A model generated the notes under the pieces. The model did no database searches. It was given only the letters and a program-made list of their open reading frames with translations, and was not told the origin of the DNA. Positions 33,987 to 42,209 of a stretch of 64,000 nt of DNA are shown piece after piece (position 1 is the first letter of the stretch; each line of letters opens with the position of its first letter). A program made the translations under genes and the position numbers. The DNA lies in assembly GCF_016031625.1 (NCBI RefSeq), contig NZ_JACCHP010000003.1:310001-374000 (forward strand), written 5' to 3'. This DNA is from Bradyrhizobium agreste (GTDB lineage Bacteria; Pseudomonadota; Alphaproteobacteria; Rhizobiales; Xanthobacteraceae).

Positions 33987-34970
33987 CTATTCTTCCGGCA
34001 GGCCCAGCATCAGCCGCATGTTCTGCACGGCTGCGCCGGATGCTCCCTTGCCGAGATTGTCGAGCCGGGCGACCAGGAGCGCCTGGTGATATTTGTCGCT
34101 GGCGAAGACGTAGAGCTCGAGCATGTTGGTCTCGTTGAGCGCCTCCGGCTCGAGCCGCCCGCCCTTGCTCGCCTCGTTCTGCAGCGGCATCACCCTGACG
34201 TATTTCGAACCGGCGTAACGCTTTGCCATGGCCGCCTGCAGGTCGGCGCCGCCAGGCTTGCCCGGCAGCGTGTCGAGCTGGAGCGGCACCGAGACCAGCA
34301 TGCCCTGCCGATAATTGCCGACCGAGGGAATGAAGATCGGCCGCCGCGTCAGGTTCGAATAGAGCTGCATCTCCGGCAGATGCTTGTGCTCGAAGCCGAG
34401 GCCGTAGAGCTCGAACGACGGCGCGCTGCCATCCTCGAAGCTTGCGATCATCGACTTGCCACCGCCGGAATAGCCGCTCACCGCGTTGACGGTGACGGGA
34501 TAATCAGGCGCCAGCAGGCCGGCATCGACGATCGGCCGCAGCAGCGCGATCGCCCCGGTCGGATAGCAGCCGGGATTGGAGACCTTCTTCGCCGCCTTGA
34601 TCTTGCCGGCCTGCTCTGGCGTCAGCTCCGGAAAGCCGTAGGCCCAGTCCGGCGCGACCCGGTAGGCGGTCGAGGCGTCCAGCACCTTCGGCGCGTGAGC
34701 CCCCATGCTGTCGACCAGGGCAACGGTTTCCTTGGCGGCATCGTCGGGCAGGCAGAGGATGACGAGATCCACCTCCTCCATCAGCGCCTTCTTGGCGGCG
34801 GGGTCCTTGCGCTTGTCGTCCGGAAGCGTCTTCACGACGACGTCGTTCTGGTGCTTCAGCCGCTCATTGATGCCGAGGCCAGTGGTGCCGGAACCGCCGT
34901 CGACGAAGACGGTGGCCAGCTTCTTGGCCGCGCTGGTGGCCGGAGCTTTGGTGGTGTCAGCGAGGGTCAT
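33987..34970 (-). CDS. argC: N-acetyl-gamma-glutamyl-phosphate reductase (short type)
   Basis: The 327-residue protein has the NAD(P)-binding start VFVDGGSGTTGLGINERL, the active-site Cys in KVSNPGCYPTGAIALLRP (about residue 134), NAVSGYSGGGKSM and the His-containing GLGFEHKHLPEMQ. This is the shorter class of ArgC found in many alphaproteobacteria. It catalyses the third step of arginine synthesis. Its start overlaps the paiB-like stop by four bases (ATGA), so its expression depends on that upstream gene and its leader. Confidence 0.94.
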   Translation of the reverse strand: MTLADTTKAPATSAAKKLATVFVDGGSGTTGLGINERLKHQNDVVVKTLPDDKRKDPAAKKALMEEVDLVILCLPDDAAKETVALVDSMGAHAPKVLDASTAYRVAPDWAYGFPELTPEQAGKIKAAKKVSNPGCYPTGAIALLRPIVDAGLLAPDYPVTVNAVSGYSGGGKSMIASFEDGSAPSFELYGLGFEHKHLPEMQLYSNLTRRPIFIPSVGNYRQGMLVSVPLQLDTLPGKPGGADLQAAMAKRYAGSKYVRVMPLQNEASKGGRLEPEALNETNMLELYVFASDKYHQALLVARLDNLGKGASGAAVQNMRLMLGLPEE

Positions 34971-35632
34971 GGCGCGCTCCCTTCGAGCATGTTCGTGTCG
35001 TCTGCGAAAGCTTGCGGCTTGGCCTGCCGCATCAGTTCTGAAATCTGCCGGGCGTCGGCATCGCCGGCACTGAGCGCACCAGCGATCGCCGCATAATCGG
35101 CGTCGGACTTGTGCTGGTTCAGCTTGAAGCTGCCTTCGACCTCTTCAACCGCCATGACCAGACCCACAATCCCCTTCTTCATCGCCTCGAGCCGGCCCGC
35201 CGTCATCTTACCCGAGGTCCAGGGCTTCTTCGGCAACAGCCGACTCTCGAATTTGGCGCTGAGCGTGTCGACCTGCACCGACAGCTCCTCATCCGACAGC
35301 AGCCGCACCGGCCCGCTCAGATGCACCGACTGGTAGAGCCAGGTCGGAACCTGATCCGGCGAGACGTACCAGTCCGGCGATACATAGGCATCGGGACCGT
35401 TGACCGCGAGCAGCCACGACGCCTCACCACCGGCAAGCTTTAGCAGCGGATTGTGACGGGCGAGATGAAACGCGGCGTGCGGCGTGCCGTCAGCCGCATA
35501 GGTCAAATAGAACGGCAACGGCGATGCGATCGGCCGCTTGCCGTCGAAGGCGCACATCATGCCGAAGCCGCGCTCCTCGGCGAATTTCAGGCTCGCGGCG
35601 CGGTCCTGCTTGAAAAAGGGTGGCGTGTACAT
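34967..35632 (-). CDS. PaiB-like FMN-binding protein
   Basis: The 221-residue protein starts MYTPPFFKQDRAASLKFAEE and has the PaiB pattern RPIASPLPFYLTYAADGTPHAAFHLARHNPLLK, VNGPDAYVSPDWYVSPDQVPTWLYQSVHL and GKMTAGRLEAMKKGIVGLVMAVEEVEG. The family is a split-barrel flavin fold, annotated as a negative transcriptional regulator after Bacillus PaiB; a DNA-binding role is not evident here. GCAGGAG (35639-35645) lies six bases from ATG 35632. It is the promoter-proximal gene of an operon with argC. Confidence 0.88.
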   Translation of the reverse strand: MYTPPFFKQDRAASLKFAEERGFGMMCAFDGKRPIASPLPFYLTYAADGTPHAAFHLARHNPLLKLAGGEASWLLAVNGPDAYVSPDWYVSPDQVPTWLYQSVHLSGPVRLLSDEELSVQVDTLSAKFESRLLPKKPWTSGKMTAGRLEAMKKGIVGLVMAVEEVEGSFKLNQHKSDADYAAIAGALSAGDADARQISELMRQAKPQAFADDTNMLEGSAP

Positions 35633-35661
35633 CGTGGTCTCCTGCTAGGCCTCCTCGGGGG

Positions 35662-35719
35662 GCCGCCGGATCAGATCGCGCTGACAGGAGAGAGAATGCC
35701 GCGGATCGGATCCAGCGGC
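35662..35719 (-). promoter_or_regulatory. candidate attenuator: mutually exclusive RNA helices before paiB-argC
   Basis: In the transcript, the arm copied from 35709-35719 (GCCGCUGGAUC) can fold locally into a hairpin over 35698-35719, with GCCGC/GCGGC and GGAU/AUCC stems and one bulged U. Alternatively it can pair over 11 bases, including one G-U, with the distal arm 35662-35672 (GAUCCGGCGGC). The two folds exclude each other. They lie between the stop of the arginine-rich micro-ORF and the paiB ribosome site. No U-run follows, so translational control or Rho-dependent termination is more likely than an intrinsic terminator. Confidence 0.4.
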
Positions 35720-35732
35720 AAAGACGATGATC

Positions 35733-35810
35733 TCAAACGCGATCGACCGCCCAAACCGCTAAGCTGCGGCGGCGGCGACGGGCGAACAGGATGGTCGCGG
35801 CGTTGATCAT
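35733..35810 (-). CDS. 25-residue arginine-rich leader peptide (putative)
   Basis: The ORF begins at ATG 35810, just eight bases after a near-consensus -10 element, and ends at TGA 35733-35735. It reads MINAATILFA, five consecutive Arg codons (CGT then four CGC, 35766-35780), then SLAVWAVDRV. No Shine-Dalgarno is present, as expected if the mRNA begins at or next to the ATG. It lies 100 bases upstream of the paiB-argC operon, and argC is an arginine-biosynthesis gene. The arrangement is that of a ribosome-stalling attenuation leader; this is inference from layout. Confidence 0.5.
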   Translation of the reverse strand: MINAATILFARRRRRSLAVWAVDRV

Positions 35811-35818
35811 GGCGCGCG

Positions 35819-35847
35819 GCTATAAGGCCAGCGGGTTCCATGGTCAA
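35819..35847 (-). promoter_or_regulatory. sigma-70-type promoter for the leader and paiB-argC
   Basis: On the minus strand TTGACC (35842-35847) and TATAGC (35819-35824) are separated by exactly 17 bases. The predicted transcription start falls at about 35810-35812, on the ATG of the 25-codon ORF. Upstream, 35848-35997 shows no gene and probably also carries the promoter of the divergent MBL gene. Confidence 0.6.
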
Positions 35848-35997
35848 GAGCAAATCGGTTCGGTGGGACGGCACCATGCGCACAGATGTCATCGGGCCGC
35901 CGTGGAATTTCCATTAGCAAGGGGGGTTCCGGAGAAAGACCGACGCGTCACAACCGCGCCGGTCCAAGCCTTTCATAACCAGCTTCAGGACATCGCC

Positions 35998-36999
35998 ATG
36001 ACCGAGATTACCCGTCGCGCAACGCTAGCCGGCGCCGCCGCCTCGGCGCTCCTGCCTTTCGTCAAGACCTCGCCCGCGAGCGCCGCCGCGCCCCTGGCCG
36101 AGAAACAGAATGCGAGCTTCTATCGCTACAACGTCGGGACCCATCAGGTCACGGTGGTCTGCGATGGCGTTGCGACCGTCAATCTGACCGACAATTACGC
36201 CGCCGGCGCCAGCAAGGACGACATAAACAAAGTGTTCGCCGAGTACGACTTGCCGGCCGACAAGGTCACCCACACCTTCAACCCGGTCGTGGTCAACACA
36301 GGACCGAAGCTCGTCGTCATCGATACCGGTCTCGGTCCCGACCAGTTCACGCAGACGAAGGGCAAGGTCGGCCAATTCCAGAACAATCTCGCCGCCGCCG
36401 GCATCGATCGCGCGGCGGTCGACACCGTGATCATTTCCCACTTCCATGGCGACCACATCAACGGCCTGCTGGCGGCCGAGAACAAGCCCGCCTTCCCCAA
36501 TGCCGAGATCATGGTGCCGGCGGTGGAATGGAAGTTCTGGATGGACGACGGCGAGATGAGCAAGGGGATGGGCAATCCGATCCTCGAGGGCAATTTCAAG
36601 AACATCCGCCGCGTGTTCGATGCCCTTGGCCGCAAGGTCACGCAATATGAGGCCGGCAAGGAAGTCGCGCCCGGCATCACCTCGGTGGCGAGCCCCGGCC
36701 ACACGCCGGGCCACAATTCCTTCGTCGTCGCCTCAGGCGCCGAGAAGGTGCTGGTGCAGGTGGATATCACCGCGGGCGCAGCGTTCCTGTTCGTGAAGCA
36801 TCCCGAATGGAACATCGCCTCCGACGTCGACAAGCCGCTGGCCCAGCAGACGCGCCGCAAGCTCTACGACATGGCGATTGCCGAGAAGATGCCGATCCAG
36901 GCCTTCCACGCCGCCTTCCCGGGCCTCGTCCGGGTCGAGAAGGAAAAGGACGGCTCCGGTTATCGCTGGATCCCCGCGATCTGGAATGCATCGCTGTAG
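35998..36999 (+). CDS. Tat-exported metallo-beta-lactamase-fold hydrolase (second paralogue)
   Basis: The 333-residue protein has a twin-arginine signal (TRRATLAGAAASALLPF). Its metal site is HFHGDH at residues 148-153 (IISHFHGDHING), with further ligands in SPGHTPGHNSFV and the Asp of LVQVDITAG. It resembles the protein at 22987 in length, signal type and the order VCDG, FDTG/IDTG and H-x-H-x-DH motifs. Substrate unknown; periplasmic. It ends at a hairpin shared with the convergent DedA gene. Confidence 0.88.
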   Translation: MTEITRRATLAGAAASALLPFVKTSPASAAAPLAEKQNASFYRYNVGTHQVTVVCDGVATVNLTDNYAAGASKDDINKVFAEYDLPADKVTHTFNPVVVNTGPKLVVIDTGLGPDQFTQTKGKVGQFQNNLAAAGIDRAAVDTVIISHFHGDHINGLLAAENKPAFPNAEIMVPAVEWKFWMDDGEMSKGMGNPILEGNFKNIRRVFDALGRKVTQYEAGKEVAPGITSVASPGHTPGHNSFVVASGAEKVLVQVDITAGAAFLFVKHPEWNIASDVDKPLAQQTRRKLYDMAIAEKMPIQAFHAAFPGLVRVEKEKDGSGYRWIPAIWNASL

Positions 37000-37014
37000 G
37001 CTTTGCCTGAGACC

Positions 37015-37041
37015 TGACCGGGCGGACCGGTTGCCCGGTCA
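37015..37041. terminator. hairpin between convergent MBL and DedA genes
   Basis: TGACCGGGC (37015-37023) pairs with GCCCGGTCA (37033-37041) around a nine-base loop. The right arm contains the DedA stop codon. There is no T-run. Confidence 0.5.
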
Positions 37042-37569
37042 GATCACCCGCCAGATCCATTCCATGATCTTGGCGAGCACGTCGCCGAACAGCAGGAGCA
37101 CGGCTGACCAGATCAGCGCCGAGACGAAATTGGCGGCCTGGAAGCTCCAATAGGGCATCTCGAAGATGCCGGCCGCGAGCGGCACCGAGGCGCGCAAGGG
37201 GCCGAAGAAGCGGCCAATGAAGATGCTGGGGATGCCCCAGCTGCGCACGAAAGCCTCGCCTCTGGGCAAGAGTTCCGGATAGCGCGACAGCGGCCACATC
37301 TGGGCAACCTGCTCCTTGTAGCGGTAGCCGAACCAGTAGGAGACCCAGTCGCCCAGCGCCGCGCCGAGGCCGCCGGCGATCCAGACCGGAACGAAGTTGA
37401 TGCCGCTGACCCCGATCAGCGCGCCGATCGCCACCAGCGCGCCCCAGGCCGGGACCAGCAGCGAGATGAAGGCTAGCGACTCTCCGAAGGCCAGCAGGAA
37501 CACGATTGGCGCCGCCCAAGCCTGGTGAACGCGCACGAAATCAGCAAGGGCGTGCGCAAACTGCTCCAT
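37039..37569 (-). CDS. DedA family (SNARE-associated/VTT domain) membrane protein
   Basis: The 176-residue protein shows the DedA signature: FLLAFGESLAFISLLVPAWGALVAIGALIG (about residues 23-52), GDWVSYWFGYRY, and RSWGIPSIFIGRFFGPLRASVPLAAGIFEMPYWSFQAANF. DedA/VTT proteins are implicated in lipid-carrier or phospholipid flipping and envelope homeostasis. The upstream 275-base gap to parE holds only a short hairpin (TGTGAC...GTCACA at 37638-37654). Confidence 0.88.
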   Translation of the reverse strand: MEQFAHALADFVRVHQAWAAPIVFLLAFGESLAFISLLVPAWGALVAIGALIGVSGINFVPVWIAGGLGAALGDWVSYWFGYRYKEQVAQMWPLSRYPELLPRGEAFVRSWGIPSIFIGRFFGPLRASVPLAAGIFEMPYWSFQAANFVSALIWSAVLLLFGDVLAKIMEWIWRVI

Positions 37570-37844
37570 CCAAAATAGCCTTCCCGCCCCGTCTCAAGGT
37601 GCTGCTCGATGAAAAGGACTGGTAAGCCAAGGACTTGTGTGACATCAAGTCACAAAACCCGACCATCACCAAGGCCCGCACGTCAAATTGCCGGGAAATG
37701 GCGAGGCTGCGGCGTAAAATCGCCGGGATTGGCTCCCAACCCACGGCGCCCGGCCCGCCCTACGGTAACCTTTCCGAGTCAGAAGTGGCATAGTCGGCCT
37801 AACCGATTCGCCGCTTCCGCGGCCCTCAAAACGCATCAAGATAT

Positions 37845-39887
37845 ATGTCCAAGCAGTTGAAGCCAAAAGCAAAAGACGATTTCTTCGGCGGTGACGAGCC
37901 GAAGCCCCGCGCCGCCGCCAAGGCGGCGCCGCGCAGTGGCGGGGAAGCCGATTACACGGCGGCCGACATCGAGGTGCTCGAAGGGCTGGAACCGGTGCGG
38001 CGCCGGCCTGGCATGTATATCGGCGGCACCGACGAGAAGGCGCTGCATCATCTGTTCGCCGAGGTCATCGACAATTCGATGGACGAGGCGCTGGCCGGGC
38101 ACGCGACCTTCATCGGAGTCGAGCTGAGTGCGGACGGTTTCCTGACCGTCACCGACAACGGCCGCGGCATCCCGATCGATCCGCATCCGAAATTCCCGAA
38201 GAAGTCGGCGCTCGAAGTCATCATGTGCACGCTGCATTCGGGCGGCAAGTTCGACAGCAAGGTTTATGAGACCTCGGGCGGTCTGCACGGCGTCGGCATC
38301 TCGGTGGTGAACGCCCTCTCCTCGCGTCTCGAGGTCGAGGTCGCGCGCAGCCAGAAGCTGTACCGCATGACCTTCGAGCGCGGCCATCCCAAGGGCAAGC
38401 TCGAGGACCTCGGCAAGGTCAACAATCGCCGCGGCACGCGGGTGCGCTTCAAGCCCGACACCGACATCTTCGGGCAGAAGGCCGCGTTCAAGCCGCAGCG
38501 CCTGTTCAAGATGACGCGCTCGAAGGCCTACCTGTTTGGCGGCGTCGAGATCCGCTGGAACTGCGCGCCCGAACTGCTCAAGGGCATCGAGGACGTGCCG
38601 GCGGAAGCGACGTTCCACTTCCCGGGCGGCCTCAAGGACTATCTTGCTGCCGCGATCCACGCCGACACGCTGGTGCATCCGGACATCTTCTCCGGCAAGT
38701 CGGGGCGCAACGGCGCGCACGGCGCCTGCGAATGGGCGGTGGCCTGGACCGCGGATGCCGACGGCTTCCTCTCCTCCTACACCAACACCGTGCCGACGCC
38801 CGACGGCGGCACCCACGAATCCGGCCTGCGCAGCGCGCTGCTGCGCGGCCTGAAGGATCACGCCGAGCGCGTCGGCCAGGGCAAGCGCGCCGCCTCCGTC
38901 ACCTCGGAAGACGTGATGGTGGGCGCCGCCGTCATGCTTTCAGTGTTCGTGCGCGAGCCCGAATTCCAGGGCCAGACCAAGGATCGCCTCGCCACCGCCG
39001 AAGCGCAGCGCATCGTCGAGCAGGCGATGAAGGACCCGTTCGACCATTGGCTGTCGGGCAATCCGAACATGGCCAACCGGCTGCTCGACTTCGTGATCGA
39101 CCGCGCCGAGGAGCGGCTGCGGCGGCGGCAAGAGAAGGAGACCGCGCGCAAAACGGCCGGCAAGAAGCTGCGCCTGCCCGGCAAGCTGGCCGACTGCACC
39201 GATGCCGGCACCGAGGGCTCGGAGCTGTTCATCGTCGAGGGTGACTCGGCCGGCGGCAGCGCCAAGCAGGCGCGCGACCGCAAGACCCAGGCCGTGCTGC
39301 CGCTGCGCGGCAAGATCCTCAACGTCGCTTCCGCCGGCAAGGACAAGCTGACGGCCAATGCGCAGCTCTCCGACCTCGTGCAGGCGATCGGCTGCGGCAC
39401 GCTCGCGCAATATCGCGAGGAGGATCTGCGCTACCAGCGCATCATCATCATGACCGACGCCGACGTCGACGGCGCCCACATCGCCTCGCTCCTGATCACC
39501 TTCTTCTACCGCCAGATGCCGCGGCTGATCGACGAGGGCCACCTCTTCCTCGCGGTGCCGCCGCTCTACAAGCTGACCCACGGCTCCAAGTCGGTCTATG
39601 CCCGCGACGACGCCCACAAGGAGGCGCTGCTCAAGAGCGCGTTCAACGCCAACGCCAAGGTCGAGGTGAACCGCTTCAAAGGTCTCGGCGAGATGATGCC
39701 GGCGCAGCTCAAGGAGACCACCATGGACCCGGCCAAGCGGACCCTGCTCAAGGTGGTGCTGCTGGCCGACGACCGCGACACCACGGCGGATTCGGTCGAA
39801 CGGCTGATGGGCACCAAGGCCGAGGCACGCTTTGCCTTCATCTCTGATAAGGCCGAGTTTGCAAGCGACGAGCTGCTGGACGTCTGA
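37845..39887 (+). CDS. parE: DNA topoisomerase IV subunit B
   Basis: A 680-residue type IIA topoisomerase ATPase subunit. The GHKL ATPase region has FAEVIDNSMDEALAGHA, VTDNGRGIPIDPHPKFPKKS, GGKFDSKVYETSGGLHGVGISVVNALS. The TOPRIM domain near residue 460 has LFIVEGDSAGGSAKQARDRK and MTDADVDGAHIASLLITFFY. The absence of a GyrB-type insertion and the start MSKQLKPKAKDDFFGGDE favour ParE over GyrB. With ParC it decatenates daughter chromosomes. No parC is in the window. Confidence 0.93.
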   Translation: MSKQLKPKAKDDFFGGDEPKPRAAAKAAPRSGGEADYTAADIEVLEGLEPVRRRPGMYIGGTDEKALHHLFAEVIDNSMDEALAGHATFIGVELSADGFLTVTDNGRGIPIDPHPKFPKKSALEVIMCTLHSGGKFDSKVYETSGGLHGVGISVVNALSSRLEVEVARSQKLYRMTFERGHPKGKLEDLGKVNNRRGTRVRFKPDTDIFGQKAAFKPQRLFKMTRSKAYLFGGVEIRWNCAPELLKGIEDVPAEATFHFPGGLKDYLAAAIHADTLVHPDIFSGKSGRNGAHGACEWAVAWTADADGFLSSYTNTVPTPDGGTHESGLRSALLRGLKDHAERVGQGKRAASVTSEDVMVGAAVMLSVFVREPEFQGQTKDRLATAEAQRIVEQAMKDPFDHWLSGNPNMANRLLDFVIDRAEERLRRRQEKETARKTAGKKLRLPGKLADCTDAGTEGSELFIVEGDSAGGSAKQARDRKTQAVLPLRGKILNVASAGKDKLTANAQLSDLVQAIGCGTLAQYREEDLRYQRIIIMTDADVDGAHIASLLITFFYRQMPRLIDEGHLFLAVPPLYKLTHGSKSVYARDDAHKEALLKSAFNANAKVEVNRFKGLGEMMPAQLKETTMDPAKRTLLKVVLLADDRDTTADSVERLMGTKAEARFAFISDKAEFASDELLDV

Positions 39888-40341
39888 GGCTAGCACAGAG
39901 AGCGCTACACGCTCGCAAGATTGCGCCGCCAACTCGGCTCAGACCTGCTCTTGGAAGCTCCGGCGGGCAGCGCGGCATGAGTTCTTGGGACACGGCTCCC
40001 GCTAAACGGTGATTCCTTCTTGCTGATTCCTTTGTCCGGCAAACGGCGATTCTCGAGGCTGAAGCCTCGGGGCGGTTTGCGGGCAGAAAGGCGAACTCGG
40101 AAGCGAAGTCCCCCGCAGCCGTGTTCGATGGTTTCACCGATTGCGCAGCAAGCCATTGATTATCTTATAAATTATTTCAACTAAGGTGCACCCGACGTCC
40201 GGTGTGTCCTCCGTACAACTGCGGACCCTTTTCCGTCAGTTGTGTCCGTCGGGCAACAGCATTTGGGCGAGAACCGTCTATAGTTCGGGCATCAGATTGG
40301 AATGGAACGGCGCTCGCGCTGCACAGGTTGGGGACTTGGAT
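39888..40341. other. 454-base region without a recognised gene
   Basis: Between parE and the outer-membrane protein gene I see no tRNA and no convincing ORF. A 30-base AT-rich patch (around 40158-40182, TTATCTTATAAATTATTTC) stands out in the GC-rich background and could be part of the promoter of the downstream gene. A small hairpin (CGAGGCTGAAGCCTCG) lies at about 40054-40069. Confidence 0.5.
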
Positions 40342-41172
40342 ATGAAAAAGATTGTACTCGCTCTGACCGCGATCGCGGCAATGACCGGTTCGGCTTCGGC
40401 CGCCGATCTCGCGGCTCGCCCCTACGCCAAGGCTCCGGTGGCCGCTCCGGTTGCCAACTGGACCGGCTTCTATGTGTTTGGCGGCGGCGGCGGCGGGCTC
40501 TGGAACGCCGATAGCAACGTTCAGAGCACTGGTGTTGTTGGCCCGTTCGGCACCTTCGGTGCTGCGGGCACCGCGCTGACCCGCGATCAGCGTTTGGGTG
40601 GTAGCGGCTGGTTCGGCACGGTCGGTGTTGGCTATGATTGGCAAGCCACCCCGAGCTGGGTTGTGGGCGTCTTCGCCGATGGTCAATTTGGTGACATTCG
40701 CGGCTCCCTCAGCGACTCCTTAAATGGCGTTGAAGGACGCGAGAAGCTCCGGACAAGCTACGCCGCTGGCGCCCGGGTCGGTTATTTGGTTGCCCCCAAC
40801 GTTCTATCGTACGTGAACGCTGGTTATTCCGGGTCGGAATGGTCTGGCGCCAGCCTCTCCTCACTGGCGGCTGGTGGAAGCCCGACGTTCCTGACCACGC
40901 CTTCCTTCCGGCGTGACGGCTGGTTCGTCGGCGGTGGTGTCGAAAACAACCTCAACATCTTCGGCATCAGCGCGCCCGGTTGGTTTATGAAGACCGAATA
41001 TCGTTCTGCCTTCTATGACCGGATCAGCCTGCCTGAGACCTGTACCGTCGCCGGCTGCGGTGTCACTGGGCCGCTTGGTACCGCTGTCACCTTCAAGCCC
41101 TGGGTGCAGACCATCTCGACCTCGCTGGTCTACCGCTTCAACTGGAGCGGTCCGGTCGTCGCGAAGTACTGA
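40342..41172 (+). CDS. Omp25/31-type outer-membrane beta-barrel protein
   Basis: The 276-residue protein has a signal peptide (MKKIVLALTAIAAMTGSASA, cleavage near residue 20), then the rhizobial ADLAARPYAKAP...VANWTGFYVFGGGG start and alternating aromatic beta strands, ending VYRFNWSGPVVAKY with a penultimate-strand aromatic pattern. Members are abundant porin-like outer-membrane proteins. Codon use is slightly more T-rich than the neighbours. It ends before a clear terminator. Confidence 0.9.
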   Translation: MKKIVLALTAIAAMTGSASAADLAARPYAKAPVAAPVANWTGFYVFGGGGGGLWNADSNVQSTGVVGPFGTFGAAGTALTRDQRLGGSGWFGTVGVGYDWQATPSWVVGVFADGQFGDIRGSLSDSLNGVEGREKLRTSYAAGARVGYLVAPNVLSYVNAGYSGSEWSGASLSSLAAGGSPTFLTTPSFRRDGWFVGGGVENNLNIFGISAPGWFMKTEYRSAFYDRISLPETCTVAGCGVTGPLGTAVTFKPWVQTISTSLVYRFNWSGPVVAKY

Positions 41173-41194
41173 TCTGATCTCACGATCAAACGTC

Positions 41195-41224
41195 AAAGCC
41201 CCGGCATCGCCGGGGCTTTTTCGT
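41195..41224. terminator. rho-independent terminator
   Basis: AAAGCCCCGGC and GCCGGGGCTTTT form an 11-base stem around a three-base ATC loop, followed by T residues. It serves the outer-membrane protein gene and, in the opposite direction, the frameshifted gene at 41233. Confidence 0.9.
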
Positions 41225-41232
41225 ATTGAGAT

Positions 41233-41860
41233 CTACCGTCCGACACTCGCCTTGAGCGGTCCATAGGCCCCGGCGAGCCGCGCCTCGATCGCGGCCCAAT
41301 CCGCATCGGTGATCGCCTCGCCCCGTGCATCGCGAAACGGCCCGGTCAACCCCGAACCGCCGGATGCCGGAATCGTCATCTGCCCTGCCATAGGTCAGCG
41401 CCGCAACGCGCGCGATGGTCAGGCCATGATCGCGCGGGGCGACCGCCTCACGTCGCGCCTGCCACCAATCGAGCTCGAGCCGGGCGGCCTGCTCCACGTC
41501 GAATGCAAGGGGAGCGGCCGACGCAAGGTTCCGGTAATAGGTCGTGAGCGGCGGCAGCGCCGCAGCCGCCTCCCCGCGCGACCGCGTCGGCTGGAACGTC
41601 TTCGCGGCCTCGGCCGCGCTGAGGGCGACGCGCAGGCTCTGCAGCGGCGAAAATCCGAACTGAGCCCGGATCGAGTGATAGAGATGGAGGAACAGCGCGG
41701 CATAGCGCTTGTCGTAATAGTCGCGCCACATCGCGGCCTCCAAACGCGCCATCTCGGCCGGATCGAAGGCGCGCAGATCCGCCTGACGTGGGATCGCGGC
41801 GTAGGCGACGGCGAGTGCGGCCGCAGCCACCACCCCCAGGATGATCTTGCGCATCGACAT
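41233..41860 (-). pseudogene. frameshifted hypothetical exported/anchored protein gene
   Basis: From ATG 41860 (GAGGAGG upstream) the frame encodes MSMRKIILGVVAAAALAVAYA, a signal-like N-terminus, then a helical body (MARLEAAMWRDYYDKRYAALF ... TIARVAALTYGR). At CCC 41383-41385 the natural continuation moves to another frame, which encodes MTIPASGGSGLTGPFRD ... ADWAAIEARLAGAYGPLK and stops at TAG 41233-41235. Removing one of the three C (G on the coding strand) restores GRQMTIPASGG. The unshifted frame turns into arginine-rich nonsense. Either a recent inactivation or a sequencing error. Family not recognised. Confidence 0.7.
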
Positions 41861-42002
41861 GCGTCCTCCTCGCTCCCCTTGCGGCCACGGCCCATTGTAT
41901 CCGCACCAGAGCTACGGCTAGTCTGACGCCAAGTTTTCGTGGCTGCGGCAAATCGTTGATTGCCGTAGAGCGCGACAGAAGCGGACCGATGGGAGGGAAT
42001 GC

Positions 42003-42188
42003 ATGCGCAGATTTCTGCTTGTCGCAGGCCTGTTTGCAACCGCTCTCGGGCTGCTCTGGATCGGACAGGGCACGGGCAAAGTTCCGTGGCCGCGATCGAG
42101 CTTCATGGTCAACCAGCTGCAATGGGCCGGCTATGGCGCGGCCATGGCAGGCTTCGGGCTGGTGCTGATCTGGCAGAGCAACCGATAG
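42003..42188 (+). CDS. small two-helix membrane protein (61 aa)
   Basis: The protein MRRFLLVAGLFATALGLLWI... has two hydrophobic helices (residues 4-21 and 40-56) separated by GKVPWPRSSFMVNQLQW, ending WQSNR. GGAGGGA is seven bases upstream of the ATG. Similar short two-helix proteins occur in rhizobia. It precedes an SDR gene by 21 bases and is probably co-transcribed with it. Function unknown. Confidence 0.75.
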   Translation: MRRFLLVAGLFATALGLLWIGQGTGKVPWPRSSFMVNQLQWAGYGAAMAGFGLVLIWQSNR

Positions 42189-42209
42189 AAGAAACCAGGG
42201 AATACCAGA

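Noticed and set aside
37638..37654. TGTGAC...GTCACA resembling a CRP/FNR site before parE
   Set aside because: The half-sites TGTGA and TCACA are spaced by seven bases, not six, and the site is about 190 bases from parE; it is more likely a small hairpin.
39838..40156. Minus-strand frames downstream of parE
   Set aside because: Cys/Arg-rich composition with no ribosome site; they overlap the parE 3' end and do not resemble a protein family.
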